From assembly GCA_022496185.1 (NCBI GenBank), contig WTXG01000452.1:1-21822 (forward strand): DNA of 21,822 nt, given 5' to 3'. Positions 7,767-16,660 of this stretch are shown here, in pieces (the first letter of the stretch is position 1; every line of letters begins with the position of its first letter). The position numbers and the translations under genes are program-made. The DNA is from Multifurca ochricompacta (Eukaryota; Basidiomycota; Agaricomycetes; Russulales; Russulaceae). Below the pieces are notes generated by a model, which searched no databases, had not been told where the DNA came from, and saw only the letters and a program-made list of their open reading frames with translations.

Positions 7767-10633
7767 TTAGATCAATGTGTCCCTGTTCGACGTATTCGCG
7801 AATGGCGTGGAATTTGATAGCAATGTGTTTGGACCTTCGCCCGGTCACGGGGTTGAGAGCCAAGTCGACTGCCCCTTTGTTATTGCCATGTAAGGGAATC
7901 AGATCTGTAACATCGTAGCCGAGTTCCAAGAGGAAACTCTGGTACCAAGTGGCTTGATTTGCCGCTTCGGCAAGTGCCATGTACTCTGCGTGAGTGGTGC
8001 TTTGGGCGACGGTCTTCTGCTTACGCGAGGTCCAAGAAATGGATGAGTCAGCGAGTAAAAAGACGTAGCCCGAGGTGGAATGGTGATCATCGGTGTGGTC
8101 CCCAAGACTAGAGTCCGAGTAGCCGACAAGTCCCTCTCCACGCGCTCCATCATAGCGAAGCCTAAGGTTGGCTGTGCTCCTTAGATAAGCCAGCACATAT
8201 TTGGCAAGTCGCAGGTGTTGCAGTGAAGGATTTGCTGCATACTGCGCAAGACGCACTACAGCGAAAGATATGTCAGGGCGAGTCCCAATTTGCACATACA
8301 GAAGGCTCCTAATAATTTGTTGATAATAAGTGATTTCTGTTTGAGTAGCCTGTTCAGTGTGCTTTACCAGATGGACATCTGCCCCAGCAGGGAGTGGTGT
8401 GCGCGCGGGGTTCGCATCCGCCATCCCAAAGCGTGCAACGATCTCTCCAATGTACCGTGATTGATCAATTTCCAGACGCTTGATAGATCTGTCGCGTGTG
8501 ATCTGGACTCCAAGATATGAGTCAATCTCACCTAGATCTGTCATTTCATAGTGCTTAGATAAGATCCCCTTGATCCGGTTAACCTCCTTGAGAGTATCAC
8601 CTAAGATAGTGATGTCGTCGACATAGAGGATTATAATTGCTGTACCCTCCCCATCTTGGCGACGATGCACATATACCCTGGCATCAGAGAAAGTGCGCGT
8701 GAAGCCGAGCTCCAATAGAACTCCATGGAATTGCAAGTTCCATGCGCGTGAGGCTTGTTTGAGTCCATAAATTGCCTTTTTCAGTAGGCATACCTTATTC
8801 GTCTGGCCCGATGTGATGAAACCCTCCGGTTGCTCCATATAAATTTCCTCATCCAGTAGTCCGTTCAGGAATGCCGACTTGACGTCCATTTGATGGATCT
8901 CCCAATCCTCTAGCGTGGCCAATGCTAGCAGTAGTCTCAAAGACTCGAACCGGGCTACTGGAGAAAATATTTCATCATAATCAATACCTTGAATTTGCAT
9001 GAATCCCTTAGCAACTAAGCGTGCGCGAAAGCGTCCATTGGCTTTGCGCTTGAAAACCCACTTGGACTTCACAGCCTTCTGATCGGCCGGTAAGTCCACC
9101 AGTGTCCAAGTTCCATTCTTGGCTAGTGTGTCCATTTCATATTGGCATGCGTCCTGCCAGTCGCTAGCATAGTCTGACTTCATCGCCTCTCGATATGTGA
9201 GCGGATCACTATAAGCAGCCGCCGCAAGCAGAGCACGATGCCCGAGTCGCCCATCCTCACCTAACTCGGCATTATCATCGCCAAAGTAGCGTGGATTCCT
9301 GCGAGGATTCTCTTGCAGTCTCCGAGGGGGCACGTCCTCCAAAGTGGGGACAACGGTCCGCTGAGTCCGGAGAAACCGGTTGTGCGGTGCGCGGGGCGGG
9401 GGCTCTTGCATTGCGGGGCGTGAAGGCGGGGTAGCCCAGACTGTATTACCAGAACTTGGGGTTTGTGTGGCAACAGGGGATGGCGTCCTTGGTGGATCGA
9501 CCTCCCCTTGAGTTTGCGTAGGGACAGCCATAGGGAATGTAATGGCCAGTGGCCCCTCCAGGGCCTTAGGTTGATCAGAACAAATGGACGGCTCACCATT
9601 GTCCTGAAATGGGAAGGAGCGTTCGTCGAATGTCACGTTGCGTGACAGGATGACTGCTCGGGTACTCTTGTTCCATAGCCGGTAACCCTTAGAACCCGGC
9701 TCATACCCAACAAGTGTCATCTCGATTGATCTCGGATCGAGCTTTCTTCGCTTGTTCTCAGGCACATGAACATATGCCTTGCATCCGAAGACACGGAAAT
9801 AAGAGATGTCCGGAGTGTGACCAGCACTCCAGAGCTCGTGAGGCGTGCACCAACCTATAGTTCGGGTGGGAGTTCTGTTGTAAGTATGAACGGCAGTGTC
9901 CACTGCCAACTCCCAGAAGCCAAGGGACAGGCCAGCGCTGTGTAACATAGAGCGCGCCTTGTCCATGATGGTCCTGTTCCATCTCTTGGCTATGCCGTTT
10001 TGTTGCGGCGATCCCAGCATCGTCAACTTATGCTCGATCCCCCATTCGTCCAGTACAGCTCTAAGCACGCCTGACATGTACTCCCCCCTGCGATCTGAGT
10101 GCAAGGCTAGCATTTTTTCCGATGATTGAGTCTCAGCCCAAGCTAGGAATTTCCGAAATGCTGTTGCACACTGATCTTTGGATCTGAGGAAGTAGACCAC
10201 ACCATGTCTAGAGTAGTCATTGATAAATGTTGTAATGTAGAGTGCGCCTTGAATAGACTGAACTTGCATCGGCCCGGCCAGATCGCTGTGAACAATCTGT
10301 AGCCACCAGTCCAATCGCTTGTGAGAGGACTTAAAGGGGAGTCGCGTGTGTTTCCTGAGCTCGCACCCGGGGCATGGCGACTGATGTTGATCGATCAGAG
10401 CATCAAATGATATTCCCTTGACGGATTCATGATACCGCTTGAGGGCGTTGTACGACATATGCCCCATGCGGCGATGCCAGATGTCGATAGGTTGCGACGT
10501 TTGAGCGTGCGCATTGAGTCCAGCCATGGAGGCATCCAGCCAGTATAGGTTGTCCTCCAGGTAACCCTGCGCTACCGTCCGGTCTTGGACTGAGATCGTA
10601 AAAATTTTATCTGTAAAAGAGATCTGAGCCCCT
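7767..10633 (-). pseudogene. copia pol: integrase, reverse transcriptase, RNase H (main part)
   Basis: An open frame without stops from the protease end to the gypsy insertion. Integrase: WHRRMGH with CPGCELRKH zinc region, catalytic Asp in HSDLAGP and HSDRRGEY, but the expected Glu in the NGxAE motif is Lys (NGIAKRWNRT, near 10003). RT: FLNGLLDEEIYMEQPEGF, YGLKQASRAW and catalytic YVDD (near 8610-8625). RNase H: SDSSLGDHTDDHHSTSGY and the end GNNKGAV, where the usual Asp is Asn. The Glu-to-Lys, Asp-to-Asn and Arg changes are each explained by one C-to-T change in a CpG. The frame is entered from the gag-protease frame through a 1-nt deletion near 10630. It reads into gypsy LTR sequence at 7761 and stops at 7489, an artefact of the insertion. 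Confidence 0.93.
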
Positions 10634-11726
10634 TCTGAGCAAGTGCACGCATAGAAATGAAACGCGTTGTAACATCTGGTATGTGCAGCACGTTGCTTAG
10701 GGTGATCTCAGAACCTCTACTACCTGCAGTGGTCTTGAATACCACAGTCCCAACCCCAATTTGTCGCACATTCGAGTTATCTCCCAGGCGTACAATGCCA
10801 GCCGCCGGAGTATACTGAATAAAGTCAGACCAATTTGGGGTGATGTGATGCGTTGCGCCGGAGTCCATCATCCAACGTGATCGCACAGCCAAGTACAAGG
10901 AAACGCGGAGATCGTCATTGTCATCGCCTATCTCTACAATAGACGCTGTCTGAACTGCTAGATGTGCGTTAACGGCCTTGTTACTGGCCTGCGTGGTCTC
11001 TGATCCCTTCTTCTCCTCCAGATCCTTTTTCTTCTTCCAACACTCTACAGCCTTGTGCCCTTTCTTCTGACAGTAGAAACATTTGGTATTCTTCTTGTCA
11101 TGTTTTTGTTTGATGGGCGCAGCTTTGTTGAGTGAGGTGGAACCACCGGATCGATGACCTTCCTCATTCAGAATCCACTCTTGGATAGTCTGAGGGGTAA
11201 GATCCTTCGGCGATCCGGATGCTAGTATGGTGGACGCGACAGCAGAGTACAATTCGGGTAGTGCTTTGATCAGGATGAAACTAAACTGGAGATCTGAAAT
11301 CTCCATCTCATTGTTTTTCAGTGTGACGCGGGCATCATTAAGTTTCTGCAATTGTGGGAGCATGGGGGAGGATTCGTCCAGCACGGTGCCGGTGAGGGCA
11401 GACCAAGTGTTGAAAGCGGACATGGATCCGACTCCCCCATAGACACGTTTGAGCTCGTCCCATTTAGCTTTACATGTGACAAACTTAGTATCGTCTGCCA
11501 CGGCTGTCCAGACATCCTTCTGAGCATAGAGCTCGAGGATTGCTAGGAGAACACCTTCAGTAGCCTCCCAATCAGCAGGAGGGCTAGCAGGCTTGTCTTC
11601 AAGCAGGTGGTTCTGGACGCCATTCAAACAGAACAGAGCCATCATTCGCGCTGACCAGACTGGCCAGTTCGATCCATCTAGGATCTCGATTGCAGCAGAG
11701 GGTGGGAAAGTAAATGCAGGTGCCAT
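10572..11726 (-). pseudogene. copia Gag and protease (frame lost after the protease active site)
   Basis: The ORF starts at ATG 11724-11726 and encodes 384 aa. Residues 1-210 resemble the copia gag polypeptide family (WPVWSARMMALF near the start). A CCHC knuckle, CFYCQKKGHKAVEC, sits near residue 220, followed by a lysine-rich stretch. The aspartic protease motif MDSGATHHITP is near residue 287 and VLHIPDV follows. After the motif MRALAQKG the frame goes out of register and stops at 10572. Skipping one base in the G run near 10630 continues straight into the integrase frame. In an intact relative gag and pol would therefore be one polyprotein. The shift lies inside the protease-integrase linker, so it is a mutation rather than programmed. 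Confidence 0.9.
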
Positions 11727-12074
11727 GGTGCGTGTAAGTGACGATTTCCAATCTGGGTAGAGGAGCTGTCAGACCCAGATCGTGAAGACCGATCAAGTCC
11801 CAATGTATCCAACTGTACGCTCTGAACCGCAAATGGTCCAGTCCCGATTAGGGATTGCTCACACATGCTTCAGCGTCGCCACGCTCCATCGCACAGCTCG
11901 CGCGAAGCCCGGTGAGGGGCCCAGTCTACACCGATCCACTGGTTCCAGGGACCAGGGAATAGGACTACAAAAGAACAGAGGCTTGCCTTATCAGGAGATG
12001 CAAAAATGCATGAATTACTGAGTAAGGAAGCTTGTGTATGAAATTTGATCTTCTTCTGGATTAATTCAGTTACG
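11727..12074 (-). other. copia 5' untranslated leader
   Basis: About 350 bp between the primer site and the gag ATG. No long ORF with copia features is present. It is the normal place of leader and packaging sequences, but no specific motif was recognised. Confidence 0.6.
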
Positions 12075-12090
12075 GCCAGGGCCCATAACC
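12075..12090 (-). promoter_or_regulatory. copia primer-binding site: half tRNA-iMet type
   Basis: Directly inside the 5' LTR the minus strand reads GGTTATGGGCCCTGGC. Its complement contains GGGCCCATAACC, the anticodon-arm sequence of eukaryotic initiator tRNA-Met (CAU anticodon). Drosophila copia and yeast Ty5 prime from a tRNA-iMet fragment cut in the anticodon region, and their PBS begins the same way. The site also fixes the LTR end at 12091. Confidence 0.88.
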
Positions 12091-12494
12091 TAAAGGACGC
12101 AGCCTGAGGTTAGATAATCCAAACTACCTAGAATGGTAGTTATAATTCAGTTATGATGGTCAGAACTGTATATTGATTAGTCTTTACCTAGAATGGTAGT
12201 TATAACTAGTGCGCGTTAGCTACATAGGTAAAGATAAGATAACAGAATACTCACTTCAGTTATGATGGTCAGAACTGAAGTGAACCGTACAGTGAGAGCG
12301 TCTTTAAATACTGTAAAAGAGTGTGCTTATAGTAACTGAGACAATAAAGGATTGTGTCTAATCAAGTAAGGTATCAAGGTATTCACAGGAAGATGAAACA
12401 CAGTCCTAGTGCTACTGCACAAGACACAACTCGCTTGTTAGTACCGCACACTTAGCGATTGATCCGACCTGGCCATATTGATCCATTTCCGACA
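12091..12494 (-). repeat. copia 5' LTR (404 bp)
   Basis: In element orientation it begins TGTCGG at 12494 and ends at 12091, next to the PBS. Length and ends are confirmed by the solo copy at 13275-13677. It has internal repeated modules: the 21-mer starting TACCTAGAATGG occurs at 12125-12145 and 12185-12205, and the 23-mer starting TTCAGTTATG at 12146-12168 and 12255-12277. A CACTTCAGTT...AACTGAAGTG inverted repeat spans about 12252-12282. A TATTTAAA box on the minus strand (12302-12309) is the likely promoter. Confidence 0.96.
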
Positions 12495-12530
12495 GTAGTA
12501 TCTAGTGTAGGCTGTGCCATACCTGTTCTA

Positions 12531-12603
12531 TAGGGAAAGCCTCTACGACCACATTAGTGGTGGTGAAGGCATCAATGGCAGCAGAGGCAGCGAAAGTGAA
12601 TAC
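12531..12603 (-). pseudogene. Fragment related to the N-terminus of the gypsy third ORF
   Basis: The minus-strand translation contains FAASAAIDAFTTTNVVVEAFP. The N-terminus of the ORF at 902-2140 reads FIAANAAVDAFTATTVVVENFP. About two thirds of these residues are identical, and the DNA is alike as well (for example GGTGAAGGCATC on the plus strand). No longer frame surrounds it. It shows that the third-ORF family also occurs outside this gypsy copy, as an element remnant or a dispersed gene relic. Confidence 0.65.
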
Positions 12604-13269
12604 TAGAAATGGTGCAAACATCAGGACAGTTTTTTGACCCACTGTACATTGTCAAGTAGATGTAGCCACACAATTTGGTGCCATCCTGAAAGTGCATATG
12701 AAACTCAATTTCAAAAAAAAAAACTACATTTTCCATGCCACACACACAATTCTCACTCCACACTCCAATCAAAAAGCTGTCTTCCCCACATCATCTTCAC
12801 ATTTATCTTTCTCCTTTTTCCTCTCACAATCTCCCTCTCCCTCTTCCTCCATCTCTCTCTTTTGTGGCCAAGTTACTCATGCTCACTATGTCACTTCCTT
12901 CCATGACAGGATCTTTTCTCTTTATTGAGGGCTAGATGCAGAAAGGTAAATATAAGCTCTTTTTTCCTTCTATCACTGACAACTTTTTAACTTTGAACTT
13001 AGTCTGGTTGACCATGTGGGTGCCATGAAGAGAGGTGAGGCTCTACTATTTCATATTTCCAGCAATGTTGTCATACTTGTATGCAGTGTGTTTGGTGTTC
13101 TCTTGCCTGTGAGCAGTTGTTGGCTTGTTACACTTGGTATGCCCTTCCTATTTCATTCTTGAGTTGCTCTCTCTTACTCTCATTACCATTTTCCCAGGAG
13201 GATGGTTTTCTTGAGCCCATCTTGACTTTCTCTTTGGGCTATGGTGTGCTTTTCATTCTCTCTGTGTAT

Positions 13270-13274
13270 GCCCT
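13270..13274. repeat. Target-site duplication of solo LTR, left copy (GCCCT)
   Basis: GCCCT here and at 13678-13682 brackets the solo LTR exactly. Five bp is the copia target duplication length. Confidence 0.9.
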
Positions 13275-13677
13275 TAATGAATGCAGCCTGAGGTTAGATA
13301 ATCCAAACTACCTAGAATGGTAGTTATAATTCAGTTGTGTTGGTCAGAACTGATAATATTAGTCTTTACCTAGAATGGTAGTTATAACTAGTATGTGTTA
13401 GCTACATAGGTAAAGATAAGATAACAAAATACTCACTTCAGTTGTGTTGGTCAGAACTGAAGTGAACTGTACAGTAAAAGCATCCTTTAAATACTGTAAA
13501 TGAGTGTGCTTATAGTAACCAAGATAAAGAAGGATTGTGTCTAATCAAGTAAGGTATCAAACTATTCACAGGAAGGTGAAATGCAGTCTGCATGCTACTG
13601 CACAACACACAACTTGCTTGTTAGTACCACACACTTAGTGATTGATCCAACCTGGCCATATTGATCCATTTCCGACA
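13275..13677 (-). repeat. Solo copia LTR (403 bp)
   Basis: Aligns along its whole length with the LTR at 12091-12494, including the repeated modules, and is bracketed by GCCCT. No internal element sequence is attached, so it is a solo LTR left by LTR-LTR recombination. It is the same orientation as, but older than, the nearby element: nearly every CpG of the intact LTR is TpG or CpA here (only the terminal CCGACA keeps its CpG). It has the variant TTGTGTTGG in both copies of a module, so it may belong to a sister subfamily. Confidence 0.95.
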
Positions 13678-14174
13678 GCCCTTTTGTTGCTAGGCCCTTC
13701 TACTTTGGTCACTTATATCAGACCAGGAGCTGTCATCTTTTAAATGCTGTTTGGTGAAACACTTGTGATGGACACAACATTAGTAAGTCTTCTGTGTTCA
13801 TCTGATCTGCTGGGAGCTAATATCTTTTGTTTTTTTTTTCACTTTGGCATTTCCACAACTCTGTGCTTCCACAACTCCCAGGACCCCAGTTGTATATGTC
13901 CCCTTTAGTCTAATTTGTATTAGTATAAATATTATAATAGATTTGTATTTTTAATGTGAAAATTGGAGTGAGAAAAAAATAAAAGTGAATTCAGAAAAGG
14001 TAAGAGAAGTAGCTCTACTTTTGAAAAGTAGCTCTAAGCATCCAGACAAGCCTGCTAGAGCTAACAGAGAATCCAGATTGCTCGATTGGCTGGAATGGCT
14101 AGCACTAGCCAATCCAGCAAAATGTCACTTTCCTGATGAGATTGAGTCCACCCAGGAGCCCAGCTCATCTCAAT
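13678..14174. other. Gene-free AT-rich stretch
   Basis: Follows the solo LTR, starting with its right GCCCT duplication. It is AT-rich with a T run (about 13830) and only one CpG after the LTR (14083). A 63-aa plus-strand ORF (13985-14176) resembles nothing recognised. A strong hairpin lies at 14089-14118. Probably old repeat DNA. Confidence 0.6.
14089..14118. repeat. 14-bp inverted repeat with 2-bp loop
   Basis: GCTGGAATGGCTAG and CTAGCCAATCCAGC are separated by CA, with one mismatch between the arms. It could form a hairpin or be the core of a small palindromic repeat. Confidence 0.85.
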
Positions 14175-14663
14175 AGACTATAGCTACAAATGAGAGCAGT
14201 ACTAACCTCAGTCTTTGTGGTAGAAGACTGCGGCTCTAAACAATGCAGTAGTCTATCTTAATTGGGATATGCATATCAGAATGTAAATCTAAATGATCAA
14301 ATGCATATAATGATTGTTGGTCCGGGCCGGCATCTCCTGTATCTATCCGTGCTGCTATTCCAACATAACCTAACTAAGCTGTCCTTCATATATACATAGA
14401 AAGTAGTCCCCTTGACTTTCAGAAAACCATTGAAAAGGTGCCCTTCCAAAAACAGTTCCATATTTGTAGCTCTACACATTGTGTTGGAATAGCAGCCACA
14501 GCACAGATAGATACAGGAGATGCCAGCCCAGACAAACAATCATTATATGCATTTGATCATTTAGATTTACATTCCGATACGCGTATCCAAATAAGATAGA
14601 CTACTATGTTGATTAGAGCCTCAATCATCAACCACGGAGACTGACCTATTCGCTTTATAGTCT
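14175..14663. mobile_element. Inverted-repeat (MITE- or foldback-like) element overlapping the 3' end of the NLR gene
   Basis: The left arm (about 14175-14372) is an inverted copy of the right arm (about 14470-14663). Both contain AGTAGTCTATCTTA, AATGTAAATCTAAATGATC, AAATGCATATAATGATTG and GCATCTCCTGTATCTATC in the same order when one arm is reversed. Outer ends share AGACTATA...CAGTCT...GGCTCTAA with small indels. About 100 bp of unrelated sequence forms the centre. No target duplication is clear at these ends, so limits are approximate. There is no transposase ORF. The right arm overlaps what would be the last ~35 codons of the ankyrin gene. Confidence 0.82.
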
Positions 14664-14679
14664 CCCACACATTGATCCT

Positions 14680-16660
14680 CGCACCGTGCTCGATCAGGCA
14701 TTTCATGATCTCAAAATGTCCATAGAGTGCCGCTGCGTGCAGAGCATATCCATAATGGCCGCCCTCCGCATTGACATCAGCCCATGGTCCAGCAGCAACT
14801 TTACCATCTCCAAATGTCCTTTGGATGATGCTTCCTGCAGAGCATATCCATAATGGCTGCTCTTCGCATTGACATCAGCGCCATGGTCTAGCAGCGATTT
14901 CACGATCTCCAAATGTCTATAGGATACCGCTGCCTGCAGAGCATATCCATAATCGCCGCCCTCCGCATTGACAGCAGCGCCATGGTCTAGCAGCGACTTC
15001 ACGATCTCCAAATGGCCACCGAGTGCCGCTGCCTGCAGAGCATATCCATAATCGCCGCCCATTGCATTGACATCGGCACCATGGTCTAGCAGCGATTTCA
15101 CGATCTTGAAATGTCCATTTAATGCCGCTGCCTGCAGAGCATATCCATAACGGCCACCCTCTGCATTGACACCAGCACCATGGTCTAGCAGCCATTTCAC
15201 CATCCCGAAATGTCCATTTAATGCCGCTGCCTGCAGAGGATATCCATAATAGCCGCCCATTGCATTGACATCGGCACCATGGTCTAGCAGCGATTTCACG
15301 ATCTCCAAGTGTCCATTTGATGCCGCTGCCTGCAGAGCATATCCATAATGGCCGCCCTCCGCATTGACATCAGCGCCATGGTCCAGCAGCAACTTTACCA
15401 TCTCCAAATGTCCTTTGGATGATGCTTCCTGCAGAGCATATCCATAATGGCCGCTCTTCGCATTGACATCAGCACCATGGTCCAGCAGCGATTTCATGAT
15501 CTCCAAATGTCCATAGGATACCGCTGCCTGCAGAGGATATCCATAATAGCCGCCCTCCGCATTGACATCAGCGCCATGGTCTAGCAGCGACTTCACGATC
15601 TCCAAGTGTCTATTTAATGCCGCTGCCTGCAGAGCATATCCATAATGGCCGCCCTCCGCATTGACATCAGCCCCATGGTCCAGCAGCAACTTTACCATCT
15701 CCAAATGTCCTCTGGATGATGCTTCCTGCAGAGCATATCCATAATCGCCGCTCTTCGCATTGACATCAGCGCCATGGTCTAGCAGCGATTTCATGATCTC
15801 CAAATGTCCATAGGATACCGCTGCCTGTAGAGCATATCCATAAAAGCCGCCCTTCGCATTGACATCAGCGCCATGGTCTAGCAGCGATTTCATGATCTCC
15901 AAATGTCCATAGGATACCGCTGCCTGCAGAGCATATCCATAAAAGCCGCCCTCCGCATTGACATCAGCGCCATGGTCTAGCAGCGATTTCACGATCTCGA
16001 AATGTCCATTAAATGCCGCTGCCTGCAGAGCATATCCATAATGGCCGCCCTCCGCATTGACATCAGCCCCATGGTCCAGCAGCAACTTTACCATCTCCAA
16101 ATGTCCTTTGTATGATGCTTCCTGCAGAGCATATCCATAATCGCCGCTCTTCGCATTGACATCAGCGCCATGGTCTAGCAGCGATTTCATGATCTCCAAA
16201 TGTCCATAGGATACCGCTGCCTGCAGAGCATATCCATAATAGCCGCCCTCCGCATTGACATCAGCACCATGGTCTATCAGCGATTTCACGATCTCCAAGT
16301 GTCCATTTAATGCCGCTGCCTGCAGAGCATATCCATAGCGGCTGCCCTTCGCATTGACATAAGCGCCATGGTCTAGCAGCGATTTCACAATCTCCAAGTG
16401 TCCATTTAATGCCGCTTCATATAGAGCATATCCATAATCGCCGCCCAATGCATTGACATCGGCACCATGGTCTAGCAGCCATTTCACGATCTCCAAATGT
16501 TCATTGAATGCCGCTGTCTGCAGAGGATATCCACGATGGCCGCCCCTCGCATTAACATTAGCGCCATGGCCTACCAGCCATTTCACGATCTCCATTTGGC
16601 CTATCACGCATGCCGCTTGTAATGGTGTATCATAATTGCCACCTCGAGTATTCACCCTCC
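14680..16660 (-). repeat. Array of about 20 tandem 99-bp ankyrin units with a 3-unit higher-order period
   Basis: Each 33-residue unit follows the pattern YGYALQAAxxxGHLEIVKSL and DHGADVNAxGG. Unit types recur in the order VSYGHLEIMKS, EASSKGHLEMVKL, AALNGHLEIVKS; this triplet appears about four times (units 5-7, 9-11, 12-14, 18-20). DNA identity between units is very high, so the array expanded by duplication of about 297-bp blocks. Differences cluster at the residues between VNA and YGY (E/K/M, G/S, H/D/Y/F/R), the hairpin tip that usually contacts ligands. Confidence 0.95.

Larger units (their letters stand above)
1..12494 (-). mobile_element. Ty1/copia LTR retrotransposon, interrupted by a nested gypsy element
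   Basis: Domain order read on the minus strand is gag with zinc knuckle, protease, integrase, reverse transcriptase, RNase H. Integrase before RT defines Ty1/copia. The 5' LTR is 12091-12494 and the 3' LTR runs off the window at position 1. A primer-binding site follows the 5' LTR and a polypurine tract precedes the 3' LTR. A complete gypsy element (294-7761) interrupts the RNase H coding region. The target duplication cannot be confirmed because the left end is outside the window; the right flank reads GTAGT (12495-12499). The copy is defective: one frameshift in protease, lost integrase and RNase H catalytic residues, and the nested insertion. Two differences in 168 comparable LTR bases suggest fairly recent insertion. 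Confidence 0.96.
12495..13274. other. Gene-free, CpG-depleted decayed repeat DNA
   Basis: Between the copia LTR and the solo LTR. It begins with a short relic of the zinc-knuckle ORF family (12531-12603). A poly-A run (about 12713-12723) and a pyrimidine-rich tract (about 12775-12865) follow. From 12593 on there is no CpG at all. Open frames here are short and of biased composition, and none looks like a protein family. Confidence 0.7.

Noticed and set aside
10572..10640. Programmed frameshift between copia gag-protease and integrase
   Set aside because: The shift is after the protease active site in a G run, not at a gag/pol border. A 1-nt deletion explains it more simply.
12641..12723. Similarity to 20215-20280 on the same strand (both have GTAGC, ACAC-like, CCTGAA, ATCAATTT/CTCAATTT then an A run) and a faint minus-strand resemblance to the DGT region of the third gypsy ORF
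   Set aside because: Too short and gapped to separate from chance by eye. The order relative to the 12531-12603 fragment is also reversed compared with the ORF.
12634..12935. Several overlapping plus-strand ORFs rich in Ser, Leu, Phe and His
   Set aside because: They come from a pyrimidine-rich tract open in three frames; no conserved motif.
13081..13323. 80-aa hydrophobic plus-strand ORF that could look like a membrane-protein fragment
   Set aside because: It lies in CpG-free decayed DNA, runs into the solo LTR, and shows no family motif. Hydrophobicity follows from T-rich codons.
13985..14176. 63-aa plus-strand ORF between the solo LTR and the inverted-repeat element
   Set aside because: Contains the 14089-14118 palindrome, ends inside the inverted-repeat arm, and has no recognisable domain. 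Not enough to call a gene.
14680..16660. Tandem 99-bp repeats as a CRISPR-like or satellite array
   Set aside because: The repeats keep one reading frame and encode canonical 33-residue ankyrin units.
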